From contig OX442314.1 in the NCBI GenBank assembly GCA_949358305.1, positions 38,351,211 to 38,415,210 of the forward strand: a DNA stretch of 64,000 bases, read 5' to 3'. Shown here one piece after another: positions 41,013-50,856 of this stretch (the first letter of the stretch is position 1; each line of letters opens with the position of its first letter). This stretch comes from Strigamia acuminata. Taxonomy: Eukaryota; Arthropoda; Chilopoda; Geophilomorpha; Linotaeniidae. The position numbers and the translations under genes are program-made. The notes beneath the pieces are model-generated. The model did not search any database. It worked only from the letters and a program-made list of their open reading frames with translations, and was not told where the DNA came from.

Positions 41013-41222
41013 CCCAGAACAAGGAAGGAGTTTCTTCCGTTTGAATACTCGCCCAACCTCGAAAATGTAAAAGCCAAGATACAGGACAAAGAAGATATTC
41101 CACCCAAAGGCAGAGATGAAAACAACTTTTGTGAACCACTGTCCAAACTTCCAAAAGTCAGGGAGAAAAAGAGTCGGACCCCTGAGTCGGATGGCCGTGG
41201 CAGGCCATGGGCCCAGCATGGA
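41013..41222 (+). repeat. Dispersed repeat with ubiquitin-coding fragment, copy 1
   Basis: At 41055-41108 the plus strand encodes NLENVKAKIQDKEDIPPK, matching ubiquitin residues 24-39 (ENVKAKIQDKEGIPPD) except Gly35 and Asp39. The frame stops soon after (KVR then stop). The block ends GAGTCGGATGGCCGTGGCAG and CCATGGGCCCAGCATGG, a sequence shared by the other copies. Second copy 41607-41818. Confidence 0.75.
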
Positions 41223-41606
41223 CTAAAGTCTTTTTCTTTTTCATCTTTTTTCAAGCTTGCAGCGGGTTTTGTTGCTGATGTTCCTTGGAGATCTGTAAAA
41301 ATCCCGTTTTTAATTCACACAACAAATAATTTTTAAAAAAAACTTAAGAAAAAAAGAAATATATTTTCAATATTACTAATAAGCTTTAGGTATGAAGATA
41401 TTTTTTTCATTAATCCCTTAATGTCTTCGTAGGATAGGTTAGAACGAACACTTCTAAAGAGTTTCATTAAGGGCATACGGGGCGGATCATTCATCAAAAT
41501 TTTTCTTAGCAATTGATTAGTGGTTTTGCAATAGTGCTTTGCTCTGCTCATCAACGGATGGCAATTGTAATTAGGTGCGTTCAATTTGCGAAAGGAAATA
41601 AGAATC
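41223..41606. other. Spacer between the two ubiquitin-fragment repeats
   Basis: A minus-strand frame at 41333-41584 (83 codons, MSRAKHYCKTTNQLLRKIL) is not recognised; it may be the internal region of a composite element bounded by the direct repeats. Confidence 0.25.
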
Positions 41607-41818
41607 TAACAGGACAAGGAAGGAGTTTCTTCCGTTCTAATACTCGCCCAACCTCGAAAATGTAAAGGCCAAGATACAGGACAAAGAAGATATTCCACCC
41701 AAAGGCAGAGATGAAAACAACTTTTGTGAACCACTGTCCGAACTCCCAAAAGTCAGATAGAAAAAGAGTCAGACCCCTGAGTCGGATGGCCGTCGCAGTC
41801 CATGGGCTCAGCATGTCG
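41607..41818 (+). repeat. Dispersed repeat with ubiquitin-coding fragment, copy 2
   Basis: About 90% like 41013-41222, in the same orientation, with the same NLENVKAKIQDKEDIPPK frame at 41650-41703. Confidence 0.78.
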
Positions 41819-42222
41819 GGCTAATTCCCTCTTCACTAATTCGGAAACCCAAATATTTGACCTCTTTTTGCATAAATGCACACTTCTGTTTTCCCAAACG
41901 AAGTCCTGATTTCTCCATTCGAGTAAAAGTAAAACTAAAAGTAAAAAAGTAAAAACATTTTGGTTTTTTAGTGAAAGGGTTGATAACTATTTGTCAGATT
42001 TTGTTCTTGTTGTTATTCAAGAGTCACACGGTGGAAATCCAGTTAATAAGTAGGGGAGACCAGGAGGAAACATTTCATACAGAGCATTTATTTCACCTCG
42101 TAAAACGCCGCCATCTTTGAACATGAATGACGTAGCAACATGCAAACACAAATAAAGAAAATCATAAAGAACACCAGATGGCTCCACATACACAAATAAC
42201 ATAATGCATATCAACAAGAATA
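41819..42222. other. Flank of the SWIM/Ulp1 element, nothing recognised
   Basis: AT-rich DNA without a supported gene. Confidence 0.3.
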
Positions 42223-42501
42223 TTATGGTACTATATTACACATATGGCCAATACTCAACAGTTCTCTCATTTTTAGTCGATTATCTTCTACATCGAACTG
42301 ATCAGCTACCACTTTCTTATCTTCATTGCGACGATCCTTTAAGTCTACAATGTCTTCAATATAACGTTCCTTTAGTTTATCCACGGCTTCAGTATGACGC
42401 ACTTCTATTCTATTTTCTTCTCTTGCACGTTTACGAACATTTTCATTTTTTTCATCTTCCATTTCTAGTTGCATCCTTTTTTTATTGTCTGATTGCTGCA
42501 A
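42223..42501 (-). other. Coiled-coil ORF of the SWIM/Ulp1 element
   Basis: Highly charged (NENVKRKRAREEN-like, RYIEDIVDLKDRRNEDKK), predicted coiled coil. Repeated almost exactly at 50421-50657. The frame extends upstream without a Met (KLQDIVIKQSEENY). It may be the C-terminal part of a Myb/SANT-type DNA-binding protein of the element; that is inference. Confidence 0.45.
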
Positions 42502-42656
42502 ATAATTCTCTTCAGATTGTTTGATGACAATATCTTGAAGTTTTTTTTATCCTTGCGTCGTCAGCAGCTCGCCTAAGTAGGACCCCTGAGTCGGATGGTC
42601 GTCGCAGTCCATGGGCCGAGCATGGACGCTGCGAAAAGGTCTGTGACGGCCCTCAC

Positions 42657-42683
42657 GAGAACGCGAAGGCGAAGATCCAAGAT
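42657..42683 (+). other. Ubiquitin-like frame ENAKAKIQD, copy 3
   Basis: The plus strand encodes ENAKAKIQD (ubiquitin 24-32 with Val26 to Ala), flanked by GAGTCGGATGGTCGTCGCAG upstream (42587-42606), as in copies 1 and 2. Matched by 50830-50856. Confidence 0.5.
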
Positions 42684-43057
42684 TCCAGATTGCACCATTT
42701 GGATGCAATCTGGGTTCTGCCGCCACAGAAAGGATGTTAAACGGGCTCCGGCCACTCGACATGCCAACGCTTGCCCGCAACGTGGCATAAGGGATTCATC
42801 ACCGCAACTGCTTCTGCCGGCTACGGGCCCTAACTGGACCAGGCTAAACATGTCGCACTAGCAGTGAGACCTCACGTCGAAACCAAAGGACGAGGAGTGA
42901 AGCCTCTACAGGAGGGGAAAGAAGAGTTGGCTAAGGCTTCTATGCAAATTTTTGCTTGCCACAGATTAACTTTGAATAGTAAATCTACTATCAGATGACA
43001 AGCAGCAGCTAAAGTTGTAAGGTAGCATATGTACTTGTAATACTTTTTCTCGGGAGA

Positions 43058-43252
43058 TTACAAAGAGTCTATTATATAAACACATCTTGTTTTGAAATAA
43101 ATTAGCCCGAGAAACCAATGATTATTATCAACATTGAATGGTGCAAGGAGAATTTCTTGTCCTAGTGCAGCTATTTGTACATTATTTAGGTATTTAAGAA
43201 TAGGATCCCATTTTGATTTCACTCTCTTTGGTGATTCAAAAAAATGACACAA
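43058..43252 (-). pseudogene. Ulp1-like (C48) cysteine protease fragment
   Basis: Residues APFNVDNNHWFLGLIYF and VYIIDSL give the catalytic His (HW) and Asp (DSL) blocks of C48 SUMO/ubiquitin-like proteases. A stop follows DSL at once, although the frame reopens with SPEKKYYKYI; the catalytic Cys block was not found. It is a broken gene inside the transposon copy. Confidence 0.6.
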
Positions 43253-43260
43253 AATAAGGA

Positions 43261-44012
43261 AGCCGGGTTGTTTAGTCGACTTTTACTTAGTCGACGCCGT
43301 TTAGTCGACGCTGTTTAGTCGACAAGGTCACTTAGTCGACGAGTATTGTCGACTAAGTGACCTGGTCGACTAAACGGCGTCGACTAAACGGCGTCGACTA
43401 AGTGAGAAGTGTAATGAAACGAATGTAGCTAGTGATTGGTTGAGACTAAGTGTGATTTTCTACCACTGCAAATCGTTGCTCTAAGTGTTCATTCTATGAA
43501 ATCTCATTGGGTAAAAGACAACTACAACGCAACGTTACAGTTTGTGGAGTTACTTTAGATCGAAAATGACACTCAAAAGTGTTGGAAATAAACCTGAACT
43601 TAACCTCACCTAACCTGGCTTAGCCTATTCTTAACCTAACCTAGAATAGGCCAGGCCAGGTTAGGTTAGGTTAAGGTTAGGTTTATTTCAAACACTCTTG
43701 AGTGTCATTTTCGGACTCAGGAGGCTTTATTTGATAAGTTTACAAAATTTTGGCCCATTCTGAAGCGGGCCATATTCTACAGTAACTCCACAAACTGTAA
43801 CGTCGACAAAACGTGCGTCGACTAGGTGTACCGTCGACAAGACGTGCGTCGACAAGATGTACCGTCGACAAGACGGAAGCAAATAGTTGGTCGACTAGCC
43901 AACCAAAAATTTAACGTCAACAAAACGTTTGTCGACTAAACGACTTTTCGACAAAATAAACGATTTAAGTCGACTGTCGACTAAACGACCGTCGACTAAA
44001 CGATCTGACCCG
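43261..44012. mobile_element. 752-bp MITE studded with GTCGAC motifs
   Basis: Contains about 19 GTCGAC sites, mostly as GTCGACTAAACG or GTCGACAAGACG units near both ends. Ends are inverted: CGGGTTGTTTAGTCGAC against CGGGTCAGATCGTTTAGTCGAC. Near-duplicate 10-bp sequences AAAATAAGGA (43251-43260) and AAAATAAGCA (44013-44022) look like a target duplication. Inner arms ACGTTACAGTTTGTGGAG and CTCCACAAACTGTAACGT (43530, 43786) and a TTAGG-type palindrome at the centre make nearly the whole element foldable. It sits inside the SWIM/Ulp1 element. Confidence 0.75.
43560..43725. repeat. Central palindrome with TTAGGTTAGG tract
   Basis: Arms AAAATGACACTCAAAAGTGTT and AACACTCTTGAGTGTCATTTT enclose CTTAACCTAACCTAG-type and AGGTTAGGTTAGGTTAAGG-type stretches in opposite orientation. 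Confidence 0.65.
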
Positions 44013-44177
44013 AAAATAAGCAGGGCACAATGATGCAACTTCTTTCAAATCATTATTATATTTCAGCTGTAATAAAGCCACACTTCTGGTTTCAGAGTTT
44101 CTAACCCTTTTAGCAAGTCCATTTTAACAGTATTTGGAATTTTCATCGGTGATGATGGACAACATTGCTGCAATTTG

Positions 44178-44907
44178 TCATTTTTGTAGGGTAGATGGTA
44201 AAAATTTCAGCTTGCTCTTAGGAGTGCTGAAACCTTGATCTTTGCAAACTGGTTTGTCAAAAGTTGAATTCAAATTATAAGATGAAGCTATTTCTAGAGA
44301 AGAATTAGACACATTTTCAGAATCACTAAACAAGGCATGCATTTCACGCACATCCTTGTCTAGGGACTGTTTACTCAATTGGGAATCAGGAGCTGCAATT
44401 ACGTCACAATCGAAATCTTTAGGCCTAGGTCTTTTTCGCTCTGGCTTTCCTTCTCGTCCTTTAGCCCGCTTCCGTAGCACTGATAAGTTGTACGTAGCTG
44501 TGTCACATTTGCTGATGTTGGTAGATAATTCGACAGCCAAAATGTGATAACATTTTCCTGTGCTTGGACGTGTGGATATCCATTTTCCTGTTCCTGGTGC
44601 TGAAATAACTGAATAGGTCGAATTATTTTTAACACTTTTCACAAGAAAACATTTGAATTTAGGATGAAGCTCAACATAATCCTGCTCTACACATAGGCTG
44701 GGCTATCATTTTTTGTGTTAGCCTGTAGGTATCACTTTTTTCTACTTTGTGATTCCCCTTTGCCAAATTGCATTGTTCAACAATGGTTTCAGGTGGAAGA
44801 AATGGTGGGATATCGATGAGAATTGGACTTTTAAAAGATTCTTTTATTTCATTATTCCCAAGCTTTAGTTTTGCCTGATGAAAATCATTCAGAAAATTAA
44901 AAATCAA
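44178..44907 (-). pseudogene. SWIM-domain protein remnant
   Basis: Reads FLVKSVKNNSTYSVISAPG, then GKWISTRPSTGKCYHILAVE: the SWIM frame CxCx(n)CxH with both first cysteines changed (Ser, Arg). The second copy at 52000-52068 keeps CTC and CYH. A basic KRRAKGREG-type stretch and an Asp/Ser-rich tail follow. The frame shifts near 44640. Confidence 0.6.
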
Positions 44908-45779
44908 ATAAAAAGGAAAAGGAAATGCAGCCAGACAGCAAACTAATTATCTTGTAAGAACAAGGCAGCTATACTATATTGTCTGACAAAGCAAATCCGA
45001 ATGAAAATTCAACACAAAAGTCAAAGAAAAATTCAATATCAAAGTGAAATGAAAATTCAATATCAAAGTGAAAGGAAAGCCAGACATGCAAGCAGTGAAA
45101 TGTGATTGCAGACTGCTAACAGGAAGGAATGCATAGCACTCTGTATACTGTATATAGAAAAACACAGGATTTCGAATCTCCAATGAAATTCAAGAATACT
45201 GTATATGAATTTCCAATGGAATCCAAGCATTCGACAATTCTTCCAATCCTGATCAACAGGAACTGGATACCCAGGATGATGTGTTTTGTGCCTTTTCTCT
45301 TATATTGAAGTAGTTCAGTGTAGTGGGATGCAGTTGGAGAGAAGTTGAAGTGATGTGTTTGAGCCGAGTTTCTCTAGCTAAGTGAGTTTATTGCCTAAGT
45401 TTTACAGTGGGTGACATACCACATCTAGTGACTCACCACACTCATCACATTCCAAAACTGAGTGCTGCCCAAGGGCACGAACTCAATTCATTCAGTAAAC
45501 AAACATGGAGTGACAAACACTCCACAGGACTCATTAGGAATTAGTTTCAGACCTAACCTAATAGAGAGCTTAATTTTTTCTGCATAAAATCGTTTAATTG
45601 CCCTTATCCTGGGAACCCCTATCTCTGGCTAAAGTTTTACAGAAATTTTATTTCCACCAATTAGACATTCCATTAAGGCAAATTAGGATAAAAGGGAGAA
45701 AGATATAGTGAAGTCTCAAAATTAATTAATCTTAGTTTTTTTTTGTCATTTTGTTCTTTACACATTTGTGCCATAAATG
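44908..45779. other. No supported gene
   Basis: Contains a short run of AATATCAAAGTGAAA-type repeats (45020-45075) and otherwise AT-rich sequence. Confidence 0.35.
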
Positions 45780-45964
45780 GTAATAGTCTTGGTCAAAATT
45801 ATCTTCCGGTTGCATCGTCGCATTTTCGGAGTATGGCATCAGGGCAATGTCGGGCACCGGGATTGAGTGATTAACTGTCGGTAGGAAGTCAATGAATGGT
45901 GTGGTGTGGGGATCTAATATTCTAATCCTGCTCCGAAAAGACTGTCATCTCTCTTCCGAGGAAC

Positions 45965-46527
45965 TAGGGTTTCTGTTTTCCCGCCTTTTTAAAATTTCCG
46001 GTTCCCGGTACCAAAATGGCCGGTACTCCCGGGACCAAAAAAGGACAGGCGAGAGGCGACGAAAAATGACAAAATATGGCCGTTTTTTGTCAAAAATAGC
46101 CATTTTTGGCAATTTTGAGCCATTTTTCATGGTAAAAATGGCCGTTTTCCATCAAAAGTCGCCGTTTTCCATCAAAAGTGGCCGTTTTTTGTCAAGAATG
46201 GCCGTTTTTGATCAAGAATGGCCGTTTTTCTTTAAAAATAGGCATTTTTTGTTAAAAATGGCTATTTTTTAGCCATTTTTTGTTAAAAATGGCCATTTTT
46301 TACTCATTCTTTGTTCAAAATGGCCATTTTTAGCCATTTTCGTTAAAAATAGCCATTTTCATCAGTGAAACGTTACAAAATTTAACGTTTGACCGACGAA
46401 AATATTGTTTCAGCAACGAATTTTTGACGGAACCGGTTTTTCTCCAATTTCCCGGTTCCCGGTACCGTGATTTCTCACCGGAATTCCCGGGAAATCGGTA
46501 CCCCGGTTTCCCGGTACCGAAACCCTA
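45965..46527. mobile_element. 563-bp hAT-like MITE with GGCCATTTTT tandem core
   Basis: Ends TAGGGTTTC and GAAACCCTA are inverted, with subterminal CCGGTTCCCGGTACC at one end and GGTACCGTGATTTC/GGTACCGAAACC at the other. The flanks CGAGGAAC (45957-45964) and CGAGAAAC (46528-46535) form an 8-bp target duplication with one mismatch. The core (46055-46370) is a run of about 20-bp units, ATGGCCGTTTTTNATCAAGA type. Confidence 0.75.
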
Positions 46528-46657
46528 CGAGAAACTGACTCTGCTCACGCCGGCGCGATTGTTGACGGCGCTCTCGAGGGCGTGAGTGGTCTCGCTGTCT
46601 TTGTTGCGATGTGCGAACTTGTCGATCCCTGCTTCTTCTTGGTTCACGCTCCTTTTG

Positions 46658-47266
46658 TCATGGAGATCGATGTTGACTTCGACTACTTCTGGCCCTCAGT
46701 TGGTCTACATCTTTTTGCTCTGAGGATCGTCGCCTGCTAGTTCTCCGCGACGTCCTACTGTGGTGATCGCGTCGAGATTGCGGACGTCTCGGGGTCTCAC
46801 TTGTGACTCGTCCCTTCTGTGCACCATGCGAGCTCGTCACATTTGGTGATTGAGATCTTGCGCTCACCGCCATCTGTCGACTCTCCGGCGAAGATACTCT
46901 TGGTGACGGAGTTGGTGGAATTTGTAGCGAAGTATCCTGACGCTCGTAATTTGGAATTCTCGGTCCTCTGGGTGACCAATCTTCTGGAACTTCCTGTCTT
47001 TCTTCCTCAAGCTCGTCCGAGGAAGCTTCCGCTTCGTCCAAGACTACAAATTCCTCAGGCGACGAATCATCGGTTGGAATTAAGGGCTCGTTTGGGTCAT
47101 CTGTGCCTTTTATTTGAATTAAAAGGCGACTCTTTTCCGAGTGAGTTAGCTTTACCTCGGCTACTACTCGCCCTTCTGCAGCTGGTTGATCATCTCCTTT
47201 ACTTTGAGCCTCTGGTTTCTTTGGTTCGGATTTCTTTTGCTGATCGTGTTTTCCGGTTTCCACCAC
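46658..47266 (-). CDS. Element E1 Ser/Pro/Arg-rich protein, copy A
   Basis: 202 codons. Begins with a Lys/Glu-rich segment, then VVAEVKLTHSEKSRLLIQIK, an acidic stretch (EFVVLDEAEASSDELEEER), EDWSPRGP, SLQIPPTPSPRVSSPES and an RS-like C-terminus. It aligns with 59734-60588, which has the same blocks in the same order. No known domain recognised; the conserved LTHS-KSRLLIQIKG block is probably the folded part and the rest is predicted disordered. It might be a gag-like nucleic-acid-binding protein. Confidence 0.5.
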   Translation of the reverse strand: MVETGKHDQQKKSEPKKPEAQSKGDDQPAAEGRVVAEVKLTHSEKSRLLIQIKGTDDPNEPLIPTDDSSPEEFVVLDEAEASSDELEEERQEVPEDWSPRGPRIPNYERQDTSLQIPPTPSPRVSSPESRQMAVSARSQSPNVTSSHGAQKGRVTSETPRRPQSRRDHHSRTSRRTSRRRSSEQKDVDQLRARSSRSQHRSP

Positions 47267-47427
47267 TCACTCAACCTAAAGATTGGTTCAGATGTTTATA
47301 ATGTGAATAATCAAACGCACATCAATAAATAAAATAAAAATTTATAAAAATACAAAAATTCAAAAATTAGATTTAAGAAAATAAATAAAAATTTAGAAAC
47401 ATTTTTTTTTTTAAATTTTTTTTACAT

Positions 47428-47908
47428 TTAACATTCTTCAACTCGATAAGGAACGAGCGCTATAGAAGATTCTTGTCGGCCAAGACTTTCAATTATGTGA
47501 TCCAGATACCACACATCTTCGAGGTCCGTTTTCAACTTCCGGGTGTCTTTGCTCACTTTCGACAGATGCACGTGTAAATCCCGATAATCTTTACTCAAAT
47601 TGACCGCGCTCGAAATTAACTCGCGGTTCCGGTTCCGGACTTCCAATAAACGCTGAAAAATCGAGAAAAAAAAATTATCGATTTTAACAAAAATTAAAAA
47701 AATTAAAAAACGCATTAATTAATTCAACCTGGAACACCCGTCTGAGGGAAAACCGACATCTTCTCTCCGTCAATTCGGTGAGGTGTTTGACGTACCCGTC
47801 TTCGTGGACGAAGTCGTCAGGTTCGATTTCGGCCAGAAGACGATGTCGATGGCCGGGACTCCACGGATCAGCATTAAAAAATTTCTTTCTTGATTTCAAA
47901 TCGCTCAT
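47428..47908 (-). CDS. Small two-exon protein of unknown function
   Basis: Exon 1 47729-47908 (ATG at 47908) and exon 2 47428-47652; intron 76 bp with GT donor and TTTTTCAG acceptor, phase 0; 134 aa. The protein starts MSDLKSRKKFFNADPWSPGH, is rich in charged residues and has predicted helices LLEVRNRNRELISSAV and RKLKTDLEDVWYLDHIIESL likely to form a coiled coil. No signal peptide or membrane segment, so cytosolic or nuclear. A TATAAATATAATC-type sequence lies about 65 bp upstream on the minus strand. Family not recognised; the clean short intron argues for a real host gene. Confidence 0.55.
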
Positions 47909-47959
47909 GATTTAATCTCCAATAATTCGATTCGGCGATGATTGGTCAAAACATCTGAT

Positions 47960-48469
47960 TATATTTATAATTAAAACGATTTTTCCATTTTTTTTTGGAG
48001 TTCGGCTCGTCTTGGCGATAACAAACAATCGACGCCACCTCGTGCGGAAATCAAATAATTTAACTTAGCACTAATCACCGCATGATACCTCCAGCAATTT
48101 GATGCGACAGTTGCTAAATTTTTGTTTTTATGGACAATGGTCACAGCCCCAGTAAATAAGCAACCCTCAGCAGCTCCATCATTCTAGGACGGAACAATTT
48201 AAATAAACAAATTGATGAAACACATTATTGCTCTGTTTCCATGTCTTAACACTAGAACTGCCGAAATTAACATTTGCAAACCAATGGCATGCAATAAGGC
48301 ATTACGAAATGCATTCTCGTAAAATAACAAATGCATTTTACATTTGTGATATAATTTCAATGAATTTTTTATACCATATTGGTTCCCCGCTCAGATAAAA
48401 TCAAGTATGATTTTACCAGATCAAAGCTTGAGTTGCGTGTGATGTTTCAACTTGTGCTTGCAAGCTTTT
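47960..48469. other. Intergenic DNA, nothing recognised
   Basis: AT-rich sequence upstream of the small two-exon gene. Confidence 0.35.
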
Positions 48470-48715
48470 CAATTTTGTGACCAGCTGCCCCTGCGCACTG
48501 ACCATTTATTTGCAACGCAATGCACTTGGTGCAGCTCTCGCACTTCTCGTGCACCTATTGCGGTCCATCGCATTGGAAAATACACTAGAGACACCATAAA
48601 TCCCCTACACAACACTAAAGCCATTATAACTGTGCCTTTTGTATTTCGTGAGTAGTTTTTATAGTGTTTGTTGCATCCAGCGCCTCATGGCCCCACTCAC
48701 AATTTTACCCGCTTT
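48470..48715 (+). repeat. LTR-like repeat R2, copy at 48.5 kb
   Basis: GTGACCAGCTGCCCCTGCGC, CAGCTCTCGCACTTCTCGTG, an ACACTAAAGCC signal region and GTTTGTTGCATCCAGCGCCT match the other R2 blocks in plus orientation, with a shortened middle. Confidence 0.65.
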
Positions 48716-49600
48716 CTTGTGTTTCCACTTTCCAACATGGGAATTTTGGAACGCACCTAATCAGTTTGAATATTTTGGCATTTGGAATCATTCCGTTGAT
48801 TCAGTGATTTATCTTTAATTCTTTTTAAAACCTGAAAACATAGATATTATTTTAAAGGGAAGTCTATTTTAAAATAATCTTCTCTTTAAAAAAATTCCCT
48901 TACAACTACATAAAACAATCTAACTCTTAATGCACTTTTTTTTCAACGAGGTTTTTATATTTTTATTTTATTTTCATTAATTTTTTTTTTCACTTCATTT
49001 TTTAAAATAAAACTGTGGGATGATTTTTTTTTTTGATTCCAACATATGTACAACATTCTATTTGTTTTATTATTAATATTAACAATGCGTAATCTGAGAT
49101 ATCTACATGCCTTAAATCACTTTTTTTTTTCTTTAACAATAGTATTTCACCTCAAACAGAAGCAATTTGTGTTACTCAACTTAGAAAGCCGTAATTAATC
49201 ACTCGTATAAAAAAAAAAAGAAAAACATTGTAATAACTGTAAAAATTCACCAATAACTTCACAGCAAATAATAACATTGACAAACAAACACCAAACACAA
49301 TTTTCGTTTATGACAAGTGTTGACTAACGAATGTAATGATGTTTACTCTACCAATGTAAAGAAAAAAAAAAAAGAAACCAAAACTACGGTCAAAGTCACT
49401 GCAAAAAACAATTACCGCACTTCCACAAATAATGTCCGCAACTACAATTCAAGGGCAGCTCTTACTTCGTCGGACCAATGGACGGTGTGGTTGTTGGCTT
49501 CTCGGGGGTCATTTCTGCGTCTTCCTCGTACTCGAGAGTTCGTACATGGGCAATTGGTTAGTCAATTTTTCGTTCAGCTGGACGATATATGTCACACGTG
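48716..49600. other. AT-rich DNA, nothing recognised
   Basis: Poly-T/poly-A runs and short frames only. Confidence 0.35.
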
Positions 49601-49619
49601 CTTGCCGAAACTATATCAT

Positions 49620-50155
49620 CTACTTGAGCAATTTTGGAGAAGAAAATATAAAATTAACGTTATTACTAGTATTACCGGTACAGGGCGGGCGGGCTTCGGT
49701 AATAGTCCAGCAATGTTGTGCGCTCCGATTCATGTTTTTCGAAAACAGGATCCCCAGGATTTTTATTTCCTCTTGTTGCCAGTCGATTGGTAGTTCAGCA
49801 AACACATCCTTGTTTCATTTCATCCCTGTGAACGTCCCTTTACTTTTTTCCAAGTAGAGCTCACTTCTGGTCGCGTCCTTGAAATCAAAAAAAATTCTTC
49901 TCCACAACCCAAACGAGCTTGTGGTTGTAGAGTAACTAGATTAATGTCATCGACACAGGCAGCCATCTTAAATTCTTTTCCTTGCATTCTAATTCCAACA
50001 ATTTGTTTTTCCCTCTGGATGGTTCTAAGAAGGGGTTCAACATAAAAGAGATACAGTGTCATTGAAAGTGGGCATCCCTGTCTGACCCCTGCTCCCATGT
50101 CAAAATTAACCGTTTTTTCCCCATTAATAATAATACTTGATTTCCCTAAGTTCAT
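49620..50155 (-). pseudogene. LINE reverse transcriptase fragment
   Basis: The minus strand encodes GVRQGCPLSMTLYLFYVEPL and then CVDDINLV, the RT blocks 4 and 5 (VDD catalytic pair) of non-LTR retrotransposons. After a frameshift, ELPIDWQQEEIKILGILFSK gives the thumb/C-terminal W..IK.LGI block. Endonuclease and N-terminal parts are missing, so it is 5'-truncated and decayed. Confidence 0.75.
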
Positions 50156-50420
50156 ACATATGCTGTAACAAATTAATGAATTTATTGGAATTTAAAGGAA
50201 TTTCTGGTGCACCTTGTCATCAATCACGTTCAGCCAAAGTAGGTTAATGGCAATCAGAGCATCCCTAATATTTCGATTTTTTACACCTCATGTGTTACAA
50301 TCAGCATGATACCATATGTTACCTAATGCTGCTACTAGGTGCACTATACCACACCTTCACTCTTAAAAAAATTATGTATATTATTTACATTAATTTACAA
50401 TAAATATTTTCTCATATAAT
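50156..50420. other. Junction DNA between LINE and SWIM/Ulp1 copy 2
   Basis: No supported feature. Confidence 0.3.
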
Positions 50421-50829
50421 CTATTGTTTAAATCGATTATCTTCTACATCGAACTGATCAGCTACCACTTTCTTATCTTCATTGCGACGATCCTTTAGGT
50501 CTACAATGTCTTCAATATAACGTTCCTTTAGTTTATCCACGGCTTCAGTATGACGCACTTCTATTCTATTTTCTTCTCTTGCACGTTTACGAACATTTTC
50601 ATTTTTTTCATCTTCCATTTCTAGTTGCATCCTTTTTTTATTTTCTGATTGCTGCAAATAATTCTCTTCAGATTTTTTGATGACAATATCTTGAAGTTTT
50701 TTTTATCCTTGCGTCGTCAGCAGCTCGCCTAAGTAGGACCACTGAGTCGGGGGGTCGTCGCAGTCCATGGGCCCAGCATGGACGCTGCGAAAAGGTCTGT
50801 GACGGCCCGCATGTGTACCCTCGCCTCAC

Positions 50830-50856
50830 GAGAACGCGAAGGCGAAGATCCAAGAT
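50830..50856 (+). other. Ubiquitin-like frame ENAKAKIQD, copy 4
   Basis: Same frame and flanks as 42657-42683. Confidence 0.5.

Larger units (their letters stand above)
42223..44907 (-). mobile_element. SWIM/Ulp1-type transposable element, copy 1 (degenerate)
   Basis: In minus-strand order: SWIM-domain region (44907-44178), a later MITE (44012-43261), an Ulp1-like protease fragment (43252-43058), a region with the ENAKAKIQD ubiquitin-like frame on the opposite strand (42657-42683), and a coiled-coil ORF (42501-42223). A second, shorter copy lies at 50421-52069 in the same orientation with the same order. SWIM fingers are typical of MULE-type transposases, and captured Ulp1 proteases are known in some MULEs; a full transposase core was not found here. 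Confidence 0.55.
45780..47280 (-). mobile_element. Uncharacterised multi-ORF element E1, copy A (interrupted)
   Basis: Shares with copy B (58501-60981) the frame VVAEVKLTHSEKSRLLIQIK and, at 45800-45935, a stretch matching 59425-59540 (GGTTGCATCGTCGCATTTTC versus GGTCGCATCGCTGTATTTTC). Copy A is split by a MITE at 45965-46527. No transposase or polymerase signature was seen in either copy. Confidence 0.5.

Noticed and set aside
43058-43252. Functional Ulp1 protease
   Set aside because: A stop directly follows the DSL block and no catalytic Cys block was found, so it was called a remnant.
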